Source: Spirosoma sp. SC4-14
GTDB lineage: Bacteria > Bacteroidota > Bacteroidia > Cytophagales > Spirosomataceae
Direction: 5' to 3'
Assembly (NCBI RefSeq): GCF_037201965.1
Contig: NZ_CP147518.1
Location: 7,123,001 to 7,187,000 of the forward strand
DNA: 64,000 nt
Shown: positions 53,734 to 62,634 of the stretch, piece by piece
How positions within the stretch are numbered: position 1 is the stretch's first letter
Layout of the letters: each line of letters starts with the position of its first letter
The notes under the pieces: model-generated
Told to the model about the DNA's origin: nothing
The model's database searches: none
The model's input: only the letters and a program-made list of their open reading frames with translations
Made by a program: the position numbers and the translations under genes

Positions 53734-54627
53734 TCAATAATTGATTGTCAGCGATCGCTGTAATGTACGCCCATCGCTTAGCCGAATGCTATAGAAATAG
53801 GTTCCTGCCGGTACTGTACCGCCACTAGCTTTTCCATCCCAATCGTTCTGATAGTTTTCACTTGTATAGACAACACTACCGCTCATATTATAAACGGTAA
53901 CACTCGCTTTCAAGGCGCCGAGGTTGTATAACACAAAGCGATCATTTACGCCATCTCCATCGGGAGAGAAGCCTTCCGGAACCATCAATTCACCATTATT
54001 AGCGATTCCCTGTCCGCCACAGATGGCCCCAAACGAGTTAATTTCCAGGTTCTGAAATAAGCCCCCCGCTTTGGTAACATAAGCATCCACTGTGCCAGAA
54101 CCAGCATTAATGACAACTTCACTCAAGCCCGTCACGGGGAATTCGGTATCGGTATGCCAGCGCAGGCCAAAGCAATTGTTGGTAACGAGCGATGTATTGA
54201 TAATATCGAATTGGAGGCACGAGACGGTAATCCAGTCAGTACCAACGAGTTTAGCACCGGTTCCCGAGCCGCCATAGGTTGTATTGAGCGAAACGGTTCC
54301 GATGGTTGGGCCTTCGGTTGTGCCATTGAGGTTTTGTGGATTATAGCGTGTATCGCTGGCGGGCGACACGCTGGCGAAGTTTTCCTGGCTAACGATTTGC
54401 GGGTGAGTAATGACCCTGGAATCGTAATCGAACCGATAGTTAGCATCGCCCATCAGGAACGTGCTGTCGGGATGACTGGCCTTAACATCTAAGCGAATTA
54501 CTACTTTCCCGGTTGAGCAGTCGAGCGATTTCACTGAAAAACGGACAGAGAAACGGCCTTTCTGAGCAAAGGAGCTAGTAACAGCAGTCAAAACCAGAAG
54601 AAGTAGGAAGTAAAACCTTTGTTTCAT
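53734..54627 (-). CDS. Secreted protein with gliding-type (type B) T9SS sorting domain
   Basis: About 297 residues from the ATG at 54627, giving the signal peptide (RFYFLLLLVLTAVTSSFA then Q). The middle is a beta-rich cohesin-like segment. The last 85 residues are the gliding motility-associated C-terminal domain: VPEGFSPDGDGVNDRFVLYN, ASVTVYNMSGSVVY, NDWDGKASGGTVPAGTYFY and the closing strand. Such proteins are exported by the T9SS with help from a PorP/SprF partner and often form adhesin or matrix components. First gene of the leftward trio. Confidence 0.9.
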   Translation of the reverse strand: MKQRFYFLLLLVLTAVTSSFAQKGRFSVRFSVKSLDCSTGKVVIRLDVKASHPDSTFLMGDANYRFDYDSRVITHPQIVSQENFASVSPASDTRYNPQNLNGTTEGPTIGTVSLNTTYGGSGTGAKLVGTDWITVSCLQFDIINTSLVTNNCFGLRWHTDTEFPVTGLSEVVINAGSGTVDAYVTKAGGLFQNLEINSFGAICGGQGIANNGELMVPEGFSPDGDGVNDRFVLYNLGALKASVTVYNMSGSVVYTSENYQNDWDGKASGGTVPAGTYFYSIRLSDGRTLQRSLTINY

Positions 54628-54660
54628 AGTGTAGCCATCATTATGTATACTGAAATGCAA

Positions 54661-56045
54661 CGGTGGTTCATAGTGTATAAAAACGAGCCAGCAGCGCAGC
54701 TCTCTGGATCTGGTAATGATTATTGCTTAGACGGAAGGCATGGCACAAAGTCAGGATTATCTTTTTTTCGGTTCCTGACCAGTTCATGTGCCTACCTGTT
54801 CGATGTTAACAATTAGCTCCCGGTGAGTTGGCTGCAAACACAGGAATGCCAGCAATCAGACCTTCTCCATTCTGAACAATTAGGTGCAATTCTTCGACCA
54901 CAGTCGTAGTAGACAGTTTGAAAATGAACGAATTCGATTTTTAGCTTATAGAACTAGCTTCTACAGGACAGGAAATTGAGTTTTCGACCAACTTTTGGGT
55001 TGTACGCAGGATAAATATTCAAATAAGTAATCAATTACAGCAATTACTCAACGAACACAAGGAATCAGCCAATGAAATATATAGTTAGCTCAATGTATAG
55101 TAAAATACTTCACTAGTGCTCTGCTGCTATTGGTGCGGTTATTGTATCTGCTTTTGAGGCCGGAAACTACAAATCCCTATTTAGTATATTAAATCAGTCA
55201 AATAAGCATATTATTAGTTAATTTTACGCCAATTTATAGTTCACCAAATGAGTAGACTATGTTTGAATAGTTTATTTACTGGTACCGAATTCAGGCGCAT
55301 GCAACCGGGCGATTGGCTGCTATTGCCCCTCGAAACCAACATCTTTACGCCTACTACCCCAATTGAAAAACCCGGTTGTGCTTTGAGCCGTCCCACCCGC
55401 AGCCGTTGCAGTTTTTACTTACTCATTCCCTACCGGTGGTAACCTGATTATTGGCCCCAGACCGTGTGCAGGCACAGCGCAGACAAGCAACCGTTTCTGC
55501 CGGGCGCGCCCCTGACCGGCTAACTGAATTTATATCGCATCTAACCAGATTATGGGGTGTATGAGAACAGACCGGGAACACGTTGTTAACGAGCGGTCGG
55601 CACTGTTGAAGACAACGGCCAGCAATCGGGAAAGTGTAATGAAGCTGTTACCGTACTGGCAGGCATCAGGCGTCTCGTTTCCGGCCCGATTGGCTTAACT
55701 AGCTCATCATCAGCAATATGCATTTTGTAACCTTTGACTACTCATAGGTAAATACTAAAGTGGCGTATCTGCCTGCCAGCAAAAAACCCTTCCCTATTCG
55801 TTCCAGTTGGCGCAACCAAAAGCCGGTATACAGTTTATCGTTGTTTTCGCTTCCCGAACGGTTGTCTATATACGTTTTTTTACTGAAAACGTATTAGCCG
55901 GTAAGTCACAAGTAAGACCCAAAACAGCTACTTTTTTCCGTTATACATTATTGCCAAATAATACAATGCATCAACAGCTATACAGGCAGACGCTTCCAGG
56001 AGAAGGTAACCGGCCGCATTTTCGGGCAACTGGCTACGAACCGGT
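54661..56045. other. Gene-poor AT-rich region
   Basis: Nearly 1.4 kb without a convincing gene. The left part (about 54900-55230) is AT-rich. Two short plus-strand frames, 55248-55442 (64 codons) and 55561-55698 (MRTDREHVVNERSALL..., 45 codons), are possible but show no family resemblance. The part next to 54661 would hold the promoter of the T9SS trio. No repeats, tRNA or phage sites seen. Confidence 0.45.
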
Positions 56046-56288
56046 TTATTCCCATTCGCGCAGCAACAGCCTGATCGGTTCGCGTATGGGCAATCCATCG
56101 AAAGCCTCAACGGGCAGCGTAAGCCCGGTTTCGGTATGATCCATAAAAACCCGGGCACTGATCAGTTGCCACCCATGGCGTACCAGCAGGCTCAGGATTT
56201 CGAAACAGGATTCAATATCCTGATCGATATAGCTTTGATCCCTGCATATACCATTTGGGTTAACGGCGGTAAAATCTACTATGGCCAT
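56046..56288 (-). CDS. Small protein of unknown function
   Basis: 80 residues, acidic, starting MAIVDFTAVNPNG and ending RLLLREWE. The composition and the ATG support a real gene, with no signal peptide or span. Not recognised. It lies 98 bases downstream of the 136-residue gene on the same strand, and the pair stands alone in a gene-poor stretch. Confidence 0.55.
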   Translation of the reverse strand: MAIVDFTAVNPNGICRDQSYIDQDIESCFEILSLLVRHGWQLISARVFMDHTETGLTLPVEAFDGLPIREPIRLLLREWE

Positions 56289-56386
56289 TATTACTGTTTG
56301 ATTGAATAGAATTTGATGAGGACGTTAGCTGCCGGTTGCCCGATGTATGGTCAAGTATGAGATCTTGCGGTAGTGGTTGGCTACTG

Positions 56387-56797
56387 TTACTTTTTGCTGG
56401 TAGCCGATCTTTTCTGCGAACACCATAGCTGAATTTTTTCGAGCTCTTTAGGCCACCACGAGTCGGGGTCGTGGACATGCTGCTGTAGCTTTTCATCGGT
56501 CAGTCCAGCCACTTTACATATTGCTTTTTTTTCTGGGCCGGGCAACTGTTCAATTAAACTGGCGAGGTTCTGCAACCGGCTGACTCTACCGTCCCATAAG
56601 CCCATTCGGAGAGCGAGGTTATGAATTTCGGTGGGTTTCCATAAGCTGCCGTTATTTCTGCGCCGGTATATGGAATTGCTATCCTGGCCAAAAATTGCCT
56701 TGTAATCGGCTTTTGAAAACCGGTAGTCTTCCAGCTTACGCAATACGGCGCCCCGGAAGTAGAAGTAGGATTGTATAAGTTGTTTTATTTGCTCCAT
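56387..56797 (-). CDS. Protein of unknown function, possibly DNA-binding
   Basis: 136 residues, basic and largely helical, with a stretch that could be a helix-turn-helix (YKAIFGQDSNSIYRRRNNG, then KPTEIHNLALRMGLW). It ends in a Lys/Ser-rich tail. No family is recognised with confidence. Upstream member of the pair with the 80-residue gene. A regulatory role is a guess based on the RRR-containing turn. Confidence 0.55.
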   Translation of the reverse strand: MEQIKQLIQSYFYFRGAVLRKLEDYRFSKADYKAIFGQDSNSIYRRRNNGSLWKPTEIHNLALRMGLWDGRVSRLQNLASLIEQLPGPEKKAICKVAGLTDEKLQQHVHDPDSWWPKELEKIQLWCSQKRSATSKK

Positions 56798-58118
56798 AGT
56801 CGTTAACTGGTAAAAAGTGACGTTGAGCGTTCGATAGAAAACCGTGCTCCTGGTGTTGAACGGGCAATGATCTGCTCGGGCTGGTAATCAGTTGTGATAC
56901 AGAGAGAAGCGGCATCTGTTGCTAAAAGCTGGCTATTCCTGGCAGGGAACCCATTTACATTGCATCGACTCGATAGCAATCAAACGGGTTCGACCTGCTC
57001 AGGAACACCATTTATATATCACGGTGGGTACTCAACTGGTAGGGCACAAATGCGGGCGGCTCCTGGCAACGGTTTTTGTTCTGTGTAAATAGGCAGGAGT
57101 ACGGATCGCTTGCTGTGCTTTTATACATCCGGGACCAACGCCTTTCTGTGCTGCAGGCAATGGTGGACAGGAGCGATAATTTTTTTGTAGGTAATTCATG
57201 AGTAGATGGTCGATCTAAGAGACATTATATATACAAAAAACCCAAAATTCCATACATAATTACTTCGTCGGATGATTTACGTTAAAAAGTTTTCCATAAA
57301 TCAGATTCTGTAAACTAGCAGGTTTCATTGGTTAGATTAAGAAGCAATTCTTTCACCAATGTCACATTAATTAACCCTTTAAAGAATGAATGTTGTGATT
57401 AACTAGCTGAGTGAACGTTTTTACGACAAGAATTTCAAATTAGGCCAAAATCGCCCTCCGATTTCAGGCGCCGTACCGACTCAATGTATCAATAATTAAA
57501 TACACCTATTCAATGTGAATTTTCAAGTAGTAAATGACTTTTTTCGGCTATAAAATTTGCCAATACTGTCTGCATTCCGTAAACTTGCATAGCGTTAAAA
57601 AAAACATCAATTAGCTCAGCGATTACGGATATATATTACATTTAATAGAATAAAGTGTTTACTTTTCTTCATATTTTAATTAATACTCAACTACATTTTA
57701 AATAATTTTAAAAATCGTTGTAATTGGCTTTTTACTGTGGTATCGCAATACTGGTTTTTAAATGAGTTAGTGGTAAGCGTGTATCTCTTCATGTTTACAG
57801 GCTTAAAATTACTAGAAATAGCCGTACAGGCAAATTGGGTTACAAATAAATACCTGTACACAGTCTGGCTATTATCCGACGGGCTTATCGGTTAATGAGG
57901 TGAACCCATTGCTCAATTTGAGTCGTAAACGGCCTTGTTTTGACTACCTGAAAACTAGATTTATCGATGCACATCCGGGCACACTTTCCAGTGTAAAAAG
58001 TTCACAGAATCGGCAACCGGCAAATGCCATACGAAGTGCTACCGCAACGGCAAAAAAACATTCGCAACCAAACACAGAGTATTTCCTCGGGCGCAAACTA
58101 ATTTAACCACCGTATACC
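56798..58118. other. Long AT-rich intergenic region ahead of the LytTR regulator
   Basis: About 1.3 kb without a supported gene. From about 57180 it is strongly AT-rich. Short frames at 56894-57088 and 57900-58106 have odd composition and no likeness to known families. The tRNA-like D-arm at 57022 is discussed under rejected items. The right end must hold the promoter of the response-regulator gene. Confidence 0.45.
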
Positions 58119-58823
58119 ATGACTATTCATAATTGTCTCCTCATCGAAGATTCTGAATTCGACAGCAAGTTTTTAAGTCATCAGCTTCAGCAAATTGGTC
58201 TTTTTGAAATAGATGTTTGCAAAAATCTTGAAGACGCAACTATCAAAATACGCGAAAAATTGTATGACCTGATTTTTCTGGATATTAATTTATCAGCAGA
58301 ATCGGGCCTGGCTATTTTTGATATTTTCGACAGACTTCCTCCCGTAATTATTCATTCGTCGTATTCCGAATATGCGGCAGAAACCTACGACATCGATTCA
58401 ATTGTCGATTTTCTGGTAAAACCTATAGAGCCTAAACGATTAAAGAAAGCCCTTAATCGTGCCCTGGCAAACCGCTTTGCCGAGAACTCTATTATTGAAA
58501 AAGATTTTGCGTTTTTTAAAGTAGCCCGCAAAGTAATGCGCTTTGATTATGAGCACATTAGCTATATAACGGCCTACGGTGTATACTCCAAGATTTTTTA
58601 TAAGAATCAGGTAACACTGGTCAATGAACCGATTTCAGTACTGGAAAAAGTATTGCCCCGAAATCAGTTCAGACGCGTCCATAAATCGTATATAATTAAC
58701 ATCCATAAAGTGACTGGGTTTGACCATAAGTCATTCTATGTTGGAAATGACCAGATTCCGATCGGAATTTCCTATCGGCCCCAGTTGGAGGGTTTATTCA
58801 GGCTTTTTGGGTCTACGGACTAA
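58119..58823 (+). CDS. LytTR-family response regulator (orphan)
   Basis: 234 residues. Receiver domain at residues 1-120 with acidic pocket E10/D11, phospho-acceptor D55 in LIFLDINLS and lysine in DFLVKPIEP near 102. A LytTR DNA-binding domain follows from about 130 to the end (FKVARKVMRFDYEHISYI, then NQFRRVHKSYIINIHKVTGF). Such regulators usually pair with a neighbouring histidine kinase; none is here, so the partner (perhaps the DISM kinase at 36527) is elsewhere. Codon use is more AT-rich than the chromosomal core. Confidence 0.92.
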   Translation: MTIHNCLLIEDSEFDSKFLSHQLQQIGLFEIDVCKNLEDATIKIREKLYDLIFLDINLSAESGLAIFDIFDRLPPVIIHSSYSEYAAETYDIDSIVDFLVKPIEPKRLKKALNRALANRFAENSIIEKDFAFFKVARKVMRFDYEHISYITAYGVYSKIFYKNQVTLVNEPISVLEKVLPRNQFRRVHKSYIINIHKVTGFDHKSFYVGNDQIPIGISYRPQLEGLFRLFGSTD

Positions 58824-59837
58824 GGGCAATATAGCGCTGGCTCTATTTGCCTTTTGCTACCAGCGTTTTCTTATAAAAATTTACCTACAAAAGGTCGGGG
58901 TAAATTTTCATAAGAAAACTCAACCTTTTTCATAAACGAAGCCGGGTAAATGCCTTGCTTAAACGATATAGCAGCAGCAAAATCCCTTTAGCTTATTGAA
59001 CAAAAAAGGCGCTTTGCAAAGCGCCTTTTTTGTTCAATAAGCCGGAACAATCCGCTTACTACAGGGGTGTCGGAGTGGGCCTAAAACCACAGGGGTGGGC
59101 CCCAAATTTTAGCCTAAAAAAAACCAACCTACATAAATCCGATGGTCTGCATGGGCAAAAAATTATTTTCCAGAAGAAATTCCCGCCGGATACTACTATT
59201 TAACAGGATTTAGTATGTAAATACCAGCGAAACCAGGCCAATTGAATTTGTATTAATTGGGCCATGGTACGCGCTTATTTTTATCGATACGCTATTTATT
59301 TTTTGGACGTAAGGAGTTACCGGTTTCTTTTACCGCAGCGATTTCAGCACTATAATGTAACGCTTGTCGGGCAATTATGCTCAGCTAACGTTGTGCAGCA
59401 AGGCCAAAGCCACTACGGCAAAAGAAACACAAACAGGTTCATTATTAAAAAAGTTACGGTGGTAAAACAATCAGCAATCAACCCCAAAACAATTAACAAT
59501 CATTGTGCTTTTCTTTTCTGTCAGATAAACAGAAGCGTCTGTTTACCATTGCCAGCTATCCCATTCGAATCCGTATTCAGTCGAAATAGTATTGATGCAT
59601 CATTTTATTTTTACGCCCCAAATAAACACGGTATTGATTCGTAAATGAAAGTCTATTTTTCTCCTTTCAACTTAAGTAAATAATCGAATTTCCCTGTTTA
59701 TTTTTTTCATTTTAACCAGCCGATAGTCAGCGAATAGCGAATCTGGTATAAGCATTTCCCCAGGCTGAGCTTACGCGTCGTATATAGCTAATCGGCACAA
59801 AAACCGGGTTACTGAGCGCCCGGCGATTGCCGAGTTG
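58824..59837. other. Intergenic region with a 52-bp palindrome
   Basis: About 1 kb after the regulator gene. It contains the perfect palindrome at 58991-59042. A plus-strand frame at 59264-59644 is open for 126 codons but has unlikely composition and is not called. Otherwise nothing recognisable. Confidence 0.45.
58991..59042. terminator. 52-bp perfect palindrome, probable terminator of the LytTR regulator gene
   Basis: Arms 58991-59016 and 59017-59042 are exactly complementary with no spacer; the inner part AAAAAAGGCGCTTTG / CAAAGCGCCTTTTTT has the GC stem and T-run of a rho-independent terminator in both directions. It is 168 bases after the stop at 58823. Confidence 0.8.
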
Positions 59838-60227
59838 CTAATCGAACTCTTTATCTTCTAATATACGAATGACTTCTACCAGCGACTCCGCATCCAGATC
59901 TTTCCAGATAAACTGATCGATCAGCCTCTCATCGACAATATAAGCCAATCCCTGCCGGGTCAGTGCATTAAACACCTGCCCTTCCCATTCCCATTCTTCG
60001 GTTAGCAATACTTCTGCCAACACATTGCCTTTATGATCTTTAACGTTTTCACGATACAGCTTTTCAATTAGGTCAGTTGCTTTAGTACGAAAGTGCTCAA
60101 GCTCTTTGAAGAGCACATCTGCCTGGTGTTTCATAGATAAATCGTGTATAAGATTAATAACTGATTGGGCGTCTACACGTAGGTGCTTATTTGTTTTGAG
60201 TTTGCTGCTTTTGACGATTGTTTTCAT
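59838..60227 (-). CDS. Protein of unknown function
   Basis: 129 residues, charged, mostly helical, with basic N-terminus (KTIVKSSKLKTNKHLRV), a coiled-coil-like stretch (VLFKELEHFRTKATDLIEKLY) and a tail rich in Asp/Glu. The composition is that of a real soluble protein but no family is recognised. It stands alone in the AT-rich stretch. Confidence 0.6.
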   Translation of the reverse strand: MKTIVKSSKLKTNKHLRVDAQSVINLIHDLSMKHQADVLFKELEHFRTKATDLIEKLYRENVKDHKGNVLAEVLLTEEWEWEGQVFNALTRQGLAYIVDERLIDQFIWKDLDAESLVEVIRILEDKEFD

Positions 60228-60578
60228 TAGTAGTCTCGTTATATCAATTTTTGCCCTATTAATTTACAAAAGAGTAATCAGGCCATTTTACAACAAGTAT
60301 ATTAAGTTGTCAACATAAGTCAAGACTCTGAAAATCAACCGCATATAAATAATACATTTATTATCGCTAAAAAATGAACGGCAGCAACGGGATCAAACAC
60401 GCGGAAATGCATTTATTAAACGGTTATTTTTCTTTTCATAACTACACAACCCCTATTTAACTGTATACAAAATTTATAGAAAATAGATGATAAATCTCCC
60501 GACAGGCACAAAAAAACGCCAGCTATGCATCTGGCGTTTTAGATGGAACAAGCGGATATGTTATTCCGAGACTGTTCG
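60228..60578. other. AT-rich gap before the nucleotide-sugar genes
   Basis: 350 bases with no gene. The left part would hold the promoter of the 60227 gene; the right part holds the rmlA terminator. Confidence 0.5.
60513..60540 (-). terminator. Terminator of the rmlA-rmlB genes
   Basis: A perfect stem AAAACGCCAG / CTGGCGTTTT with an 8-bp loop, T-rich on the minus strand, about 40 bases after the rmlA stop. Confidence 0.85.
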
Positions 60579-61439
60579 TTATTTCAGCAGGTTCAATAAA
60601 TACTGGCCATACCCACTTTTCACGAGCGGTCTGGCAATTTCAGCAAGTTGCGAAGCGTCAATAAATTTCATGCGATAGGCAATTTCTTCGATACAGCCGA
60701 TTTTAAGGCCCTGACGTTCTTCAATAACCTGCACGAACTGACCAGCCTGCATCAGCGACGCAAACGTACCCGTATCGAGCCAGGCGGTTCCACGGTCCAG
60801 AACGCCTACTTTCAGTTTACCCTGCTTCAAATACTCGCGGTTGATGTCTGTTATTTCCAGTTCTCCTCTGGGCGATGGTTTAATATTTTTGGCAATCTCA
60901 ACTACGTCGTTATCGTAGAAATATAAACCGGGTACAGCATAATTCGACTTGGGTGCTGAGGGTTTCTCTTCTATAGACAACACGTTGAAATCATCGTCAA
61001 ATTCAACAACGCCATAGCGTTCGGGGTCCTGCACCTGATAGGCATACACAACGCCCCCGTCGGGATTGTTGTTGGCCTGCAACAGTTTGGATAAACCCGA
61101 ACCATAAAAAATATTATCGCCCAGAACGAGCGCCACTTTATCGTCGCCAATAAATTCTTCGCCAATGATAAACGCCTGAGCCAGCCCATCGGGACTTGGC
61201 TGCACGGCATAACTGAACTGGCAACCGATTCGGGTTCCATCGCCCAGCAGTTTTTCGAAATGGGGCAAATCGTGGGGTGTAGAAATAATCAGAATATCGC
61301 GTATGCCCGCCAGCATCAGAATCGAAAGCGGGTAATAAATCATTGGCTTGTCGTAAATAGGCATAAGCTGCTTACTGACGGCCAGTGTAAGCGGGTGAAG
61401 ACGAGTGCCGGAGCCTCCGGCCAGTATGATTCCTTTCAT
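60579..61439 (-). CDS. rmlA: Glucose-1-phosphate thymidylyltransferase
   Basis: 286 residues from the ATG at 61439 (the frame runs on to 61610 but that overlaps rmlB). It makes dTDP-glucose from dTTP and glucose-1-phosphate, the first step to dTDP-rhamnose and related sugars. The nucleotidyltransferase signature MKGIILAGGSGTRLHPLT opens the protein; QLMPIYDKPMIYYPLS, VLGDNIFYGSGL and EITDINREYL are intact. It is encoded 25 bases downstream of rmlB on the same strand. Confidence 0.95.
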   Translation of the reverse strand: MKGIILAGGSGTRLHPLTLAVSKQLMPIYDKPMIYYPLSILMLAGIRDILIISTPHDLPHFEKLLGDGTRIGCQFSYAVQPSPDGLAQAFIIGEEFIGDDKVALVLGDNIFYGSGLSKLLQANNNPDGGVVYAYQVQDPERYGVVEFDDDFNVLSIEEKPSAPKSNYAVPGLYFYDNDVVEIAKNIKPSPRGELEITDINREYLKQGKLKVGVLDRGTAWLDTGTFASLMQAGQFVQVIEERQGLKIGCIEEIAYRMKFIDASQLAEIARPLVKSGYGQYLLNLLK

Positions 61440-61464
61440 AGTATGAAATGAGTGAATGAGCAAT

Positions 61465-62532
61465 TTATCGGTTTGCGTACATTCCCTGGTAGTAAGACTG
61501 ATAAGCGCCCGACGTAACGTTGTCGAGCCATTCCTGATTAGCCAGGAACCAATCGACGGTTTTTTCGAGCCCTTCTTCGAACTGAAGCGACGGTTGCCAG
61601 CCCAGTTCATTCATGATCTTGTGGGCGTCGATGGCATAGCGCAGGTCGTGTCCGGCCCGGTCGGTTACGTAGGTGATCAGTTGAGCCGATGTGCCTTCGG
61701 GGCGGCCTAGTTTACGGTCCATTATGGCGCAAAGCAGATTGACCAGATCAATATTTTTCCATTCGTTGAACCCACCGATATTATAGGTTTCGCCCAGTTG
61801 TCCTTTGTGGAAAACGGCATCGATAGCGCGGGCATGATCGACAACAAAGAGCCAGTCCCGAACGTTTTCGCCTTTACCATATACGGGCAGCGGCTTGTTG
61901 GTCTGGATATTATGAATCATGAGCGGAATCAGTTTTTCCGGAAAATGATTGGGGCCGTAGTTGTTTGAGCAGTTCGACAGCACCACGGGCATTTTGTAGG
62001 TATTGCCGTAGGCCCGAACAAAATGATCCGAAGCCGCTTTCGAAGCAGAGTAGGGCGACTGCGGGTCATAGGCAGTTTCTTCCGTAAAGAAGTCTTCCGG
62101 ATTATGCAGCGAGCCATATACCTCATCGGTCGAAACATGGTAGAACCGTTTTCCTTCGAAACCCGATTCTCCCCCGCTGGCTTTCCAGCTATTTTTGGCC
62201 GCATTGAGCAAATTGACGGTTCCCACAACGTTGGTCATCACAAAAGCCATGGGGTCGGTAATGGAGCGGTCGACGTGCGACTCGGCGGCCAGGTGAATAA
62301 CGCCATCGAACGGAATTTCGGCGAACATATCGTCCAGAAATTTCGCGTCTGTGATGTCTCCTTTTATGAAGGTGTAGTTGGGAGCATTTTCGATATCGGA
62401 CAAATTGGCCAGATTGCCCGCATATGTCAGTTTATCGAGGTTATAAATTTGATACTCCGGATATTTTGTAACGAACAACCGGACAACATGCGATCCGATG
62501 AACCCGGCTCCGCCCGTAATAAGAAGTTTCAT
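61465..62532 (-). CDS. rmlB: dTDP-glucose 4,6-dehydratase
   Basis: 355 residues. It oxidises and dehydrates dTDP-glucose to dTDP-4-keto-6-deoxyglucose with tightly bound NAD+. It has the Rossmann GGAGFIGSHVVRLF, HLAAESHVDRS, VSTDEVYGSL with the active-site Asp-Glu pair and YSASKAASDHFV with the catalytic Tyr-x3-Lys. Order is galE, rmlB, rmlA on the minus strand; rmlC and rmlD are absent from the window, so the final sugar is not defined here. Confidence 0.95.
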   Translation of the reverse strand: MKLLITGGAGFIGSHVVRLFVTKYPEYQIYNLDKLTYAGNLANLSDIENAPNYTFIKGDITDAKFLDDMFAEIPFDGVIHLAAESHVDRSITDPMAFVMTNVVGTVNLLNAAKNSWKASGGESGFEGKRFYHVSTDEVYGSLHNPEDFFTEETAYDPQSPYSASKAASDHFVRAYGNTYKMPVVLSNCSNNYGPNHFPEKLIPLMIHNIQTNKPLPVYGKGENVRDWLFVVDHARAIDAVFHKGQLGETYNIGGFNEWKNIDLVNLLCAIMDRKLGRPEGTSAQLITYVTDRAGHDLRYAIDAHKIMNELGWQPSLQFEEGLEKTVDWFLANQEWLDNVTSGAYQSYYQGMYANR

Positions 62533-62563
62533 TTTTTATAGAGTTTTCAGTTTTCAGTTTTCA

Positions 62564-62616
62564 GTTTACGGTTGCTTCGCCTACCTACATCCTTCTCATG
62601 CAGAGCAACCGTAAAC
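62564..62616. terminator. Inverted repeat between galE and rmlB
   Basis: A perfect 13-bp stem GTTTACGGTTGCT / AGCAACCGTAAAC with a 27-bp loop. A short TTTTCAG tandem repeat (three copies) lies beside it near 62535-62560. It may end or attenuate the galE transcript. Confidence 0.6.
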
Positions 62617-62634
62617 GATAAACCTCAACCCGGT

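Noticed and set aside
55248..55698. Two short plus-strand frames in the gene-poor region
   Set aside because: Too short and without family resemblance to call as genes; mentioned in the region entry.
57022..57090. tRNA-like D-arm (CTCAACTGGTAGGGCA) and flanks
   Set aside because: No matching anticodon stem, no GGTTCGAATC-type T-arm and no paired acceptor stem could be built.
57900..58106. 68-codon frame just upstream of the LytTR regulator
   Set aside because: GTG start and non-protein-like composition; more likely the promoter and leader region.
59264..59644. 126-codon open frame on the plus strand
   Set aside because: Composition (many Phe, Tyr, Cys, Asn without domain pattern) looks like translated non-coding DNA, and there is no neighbour or family support.
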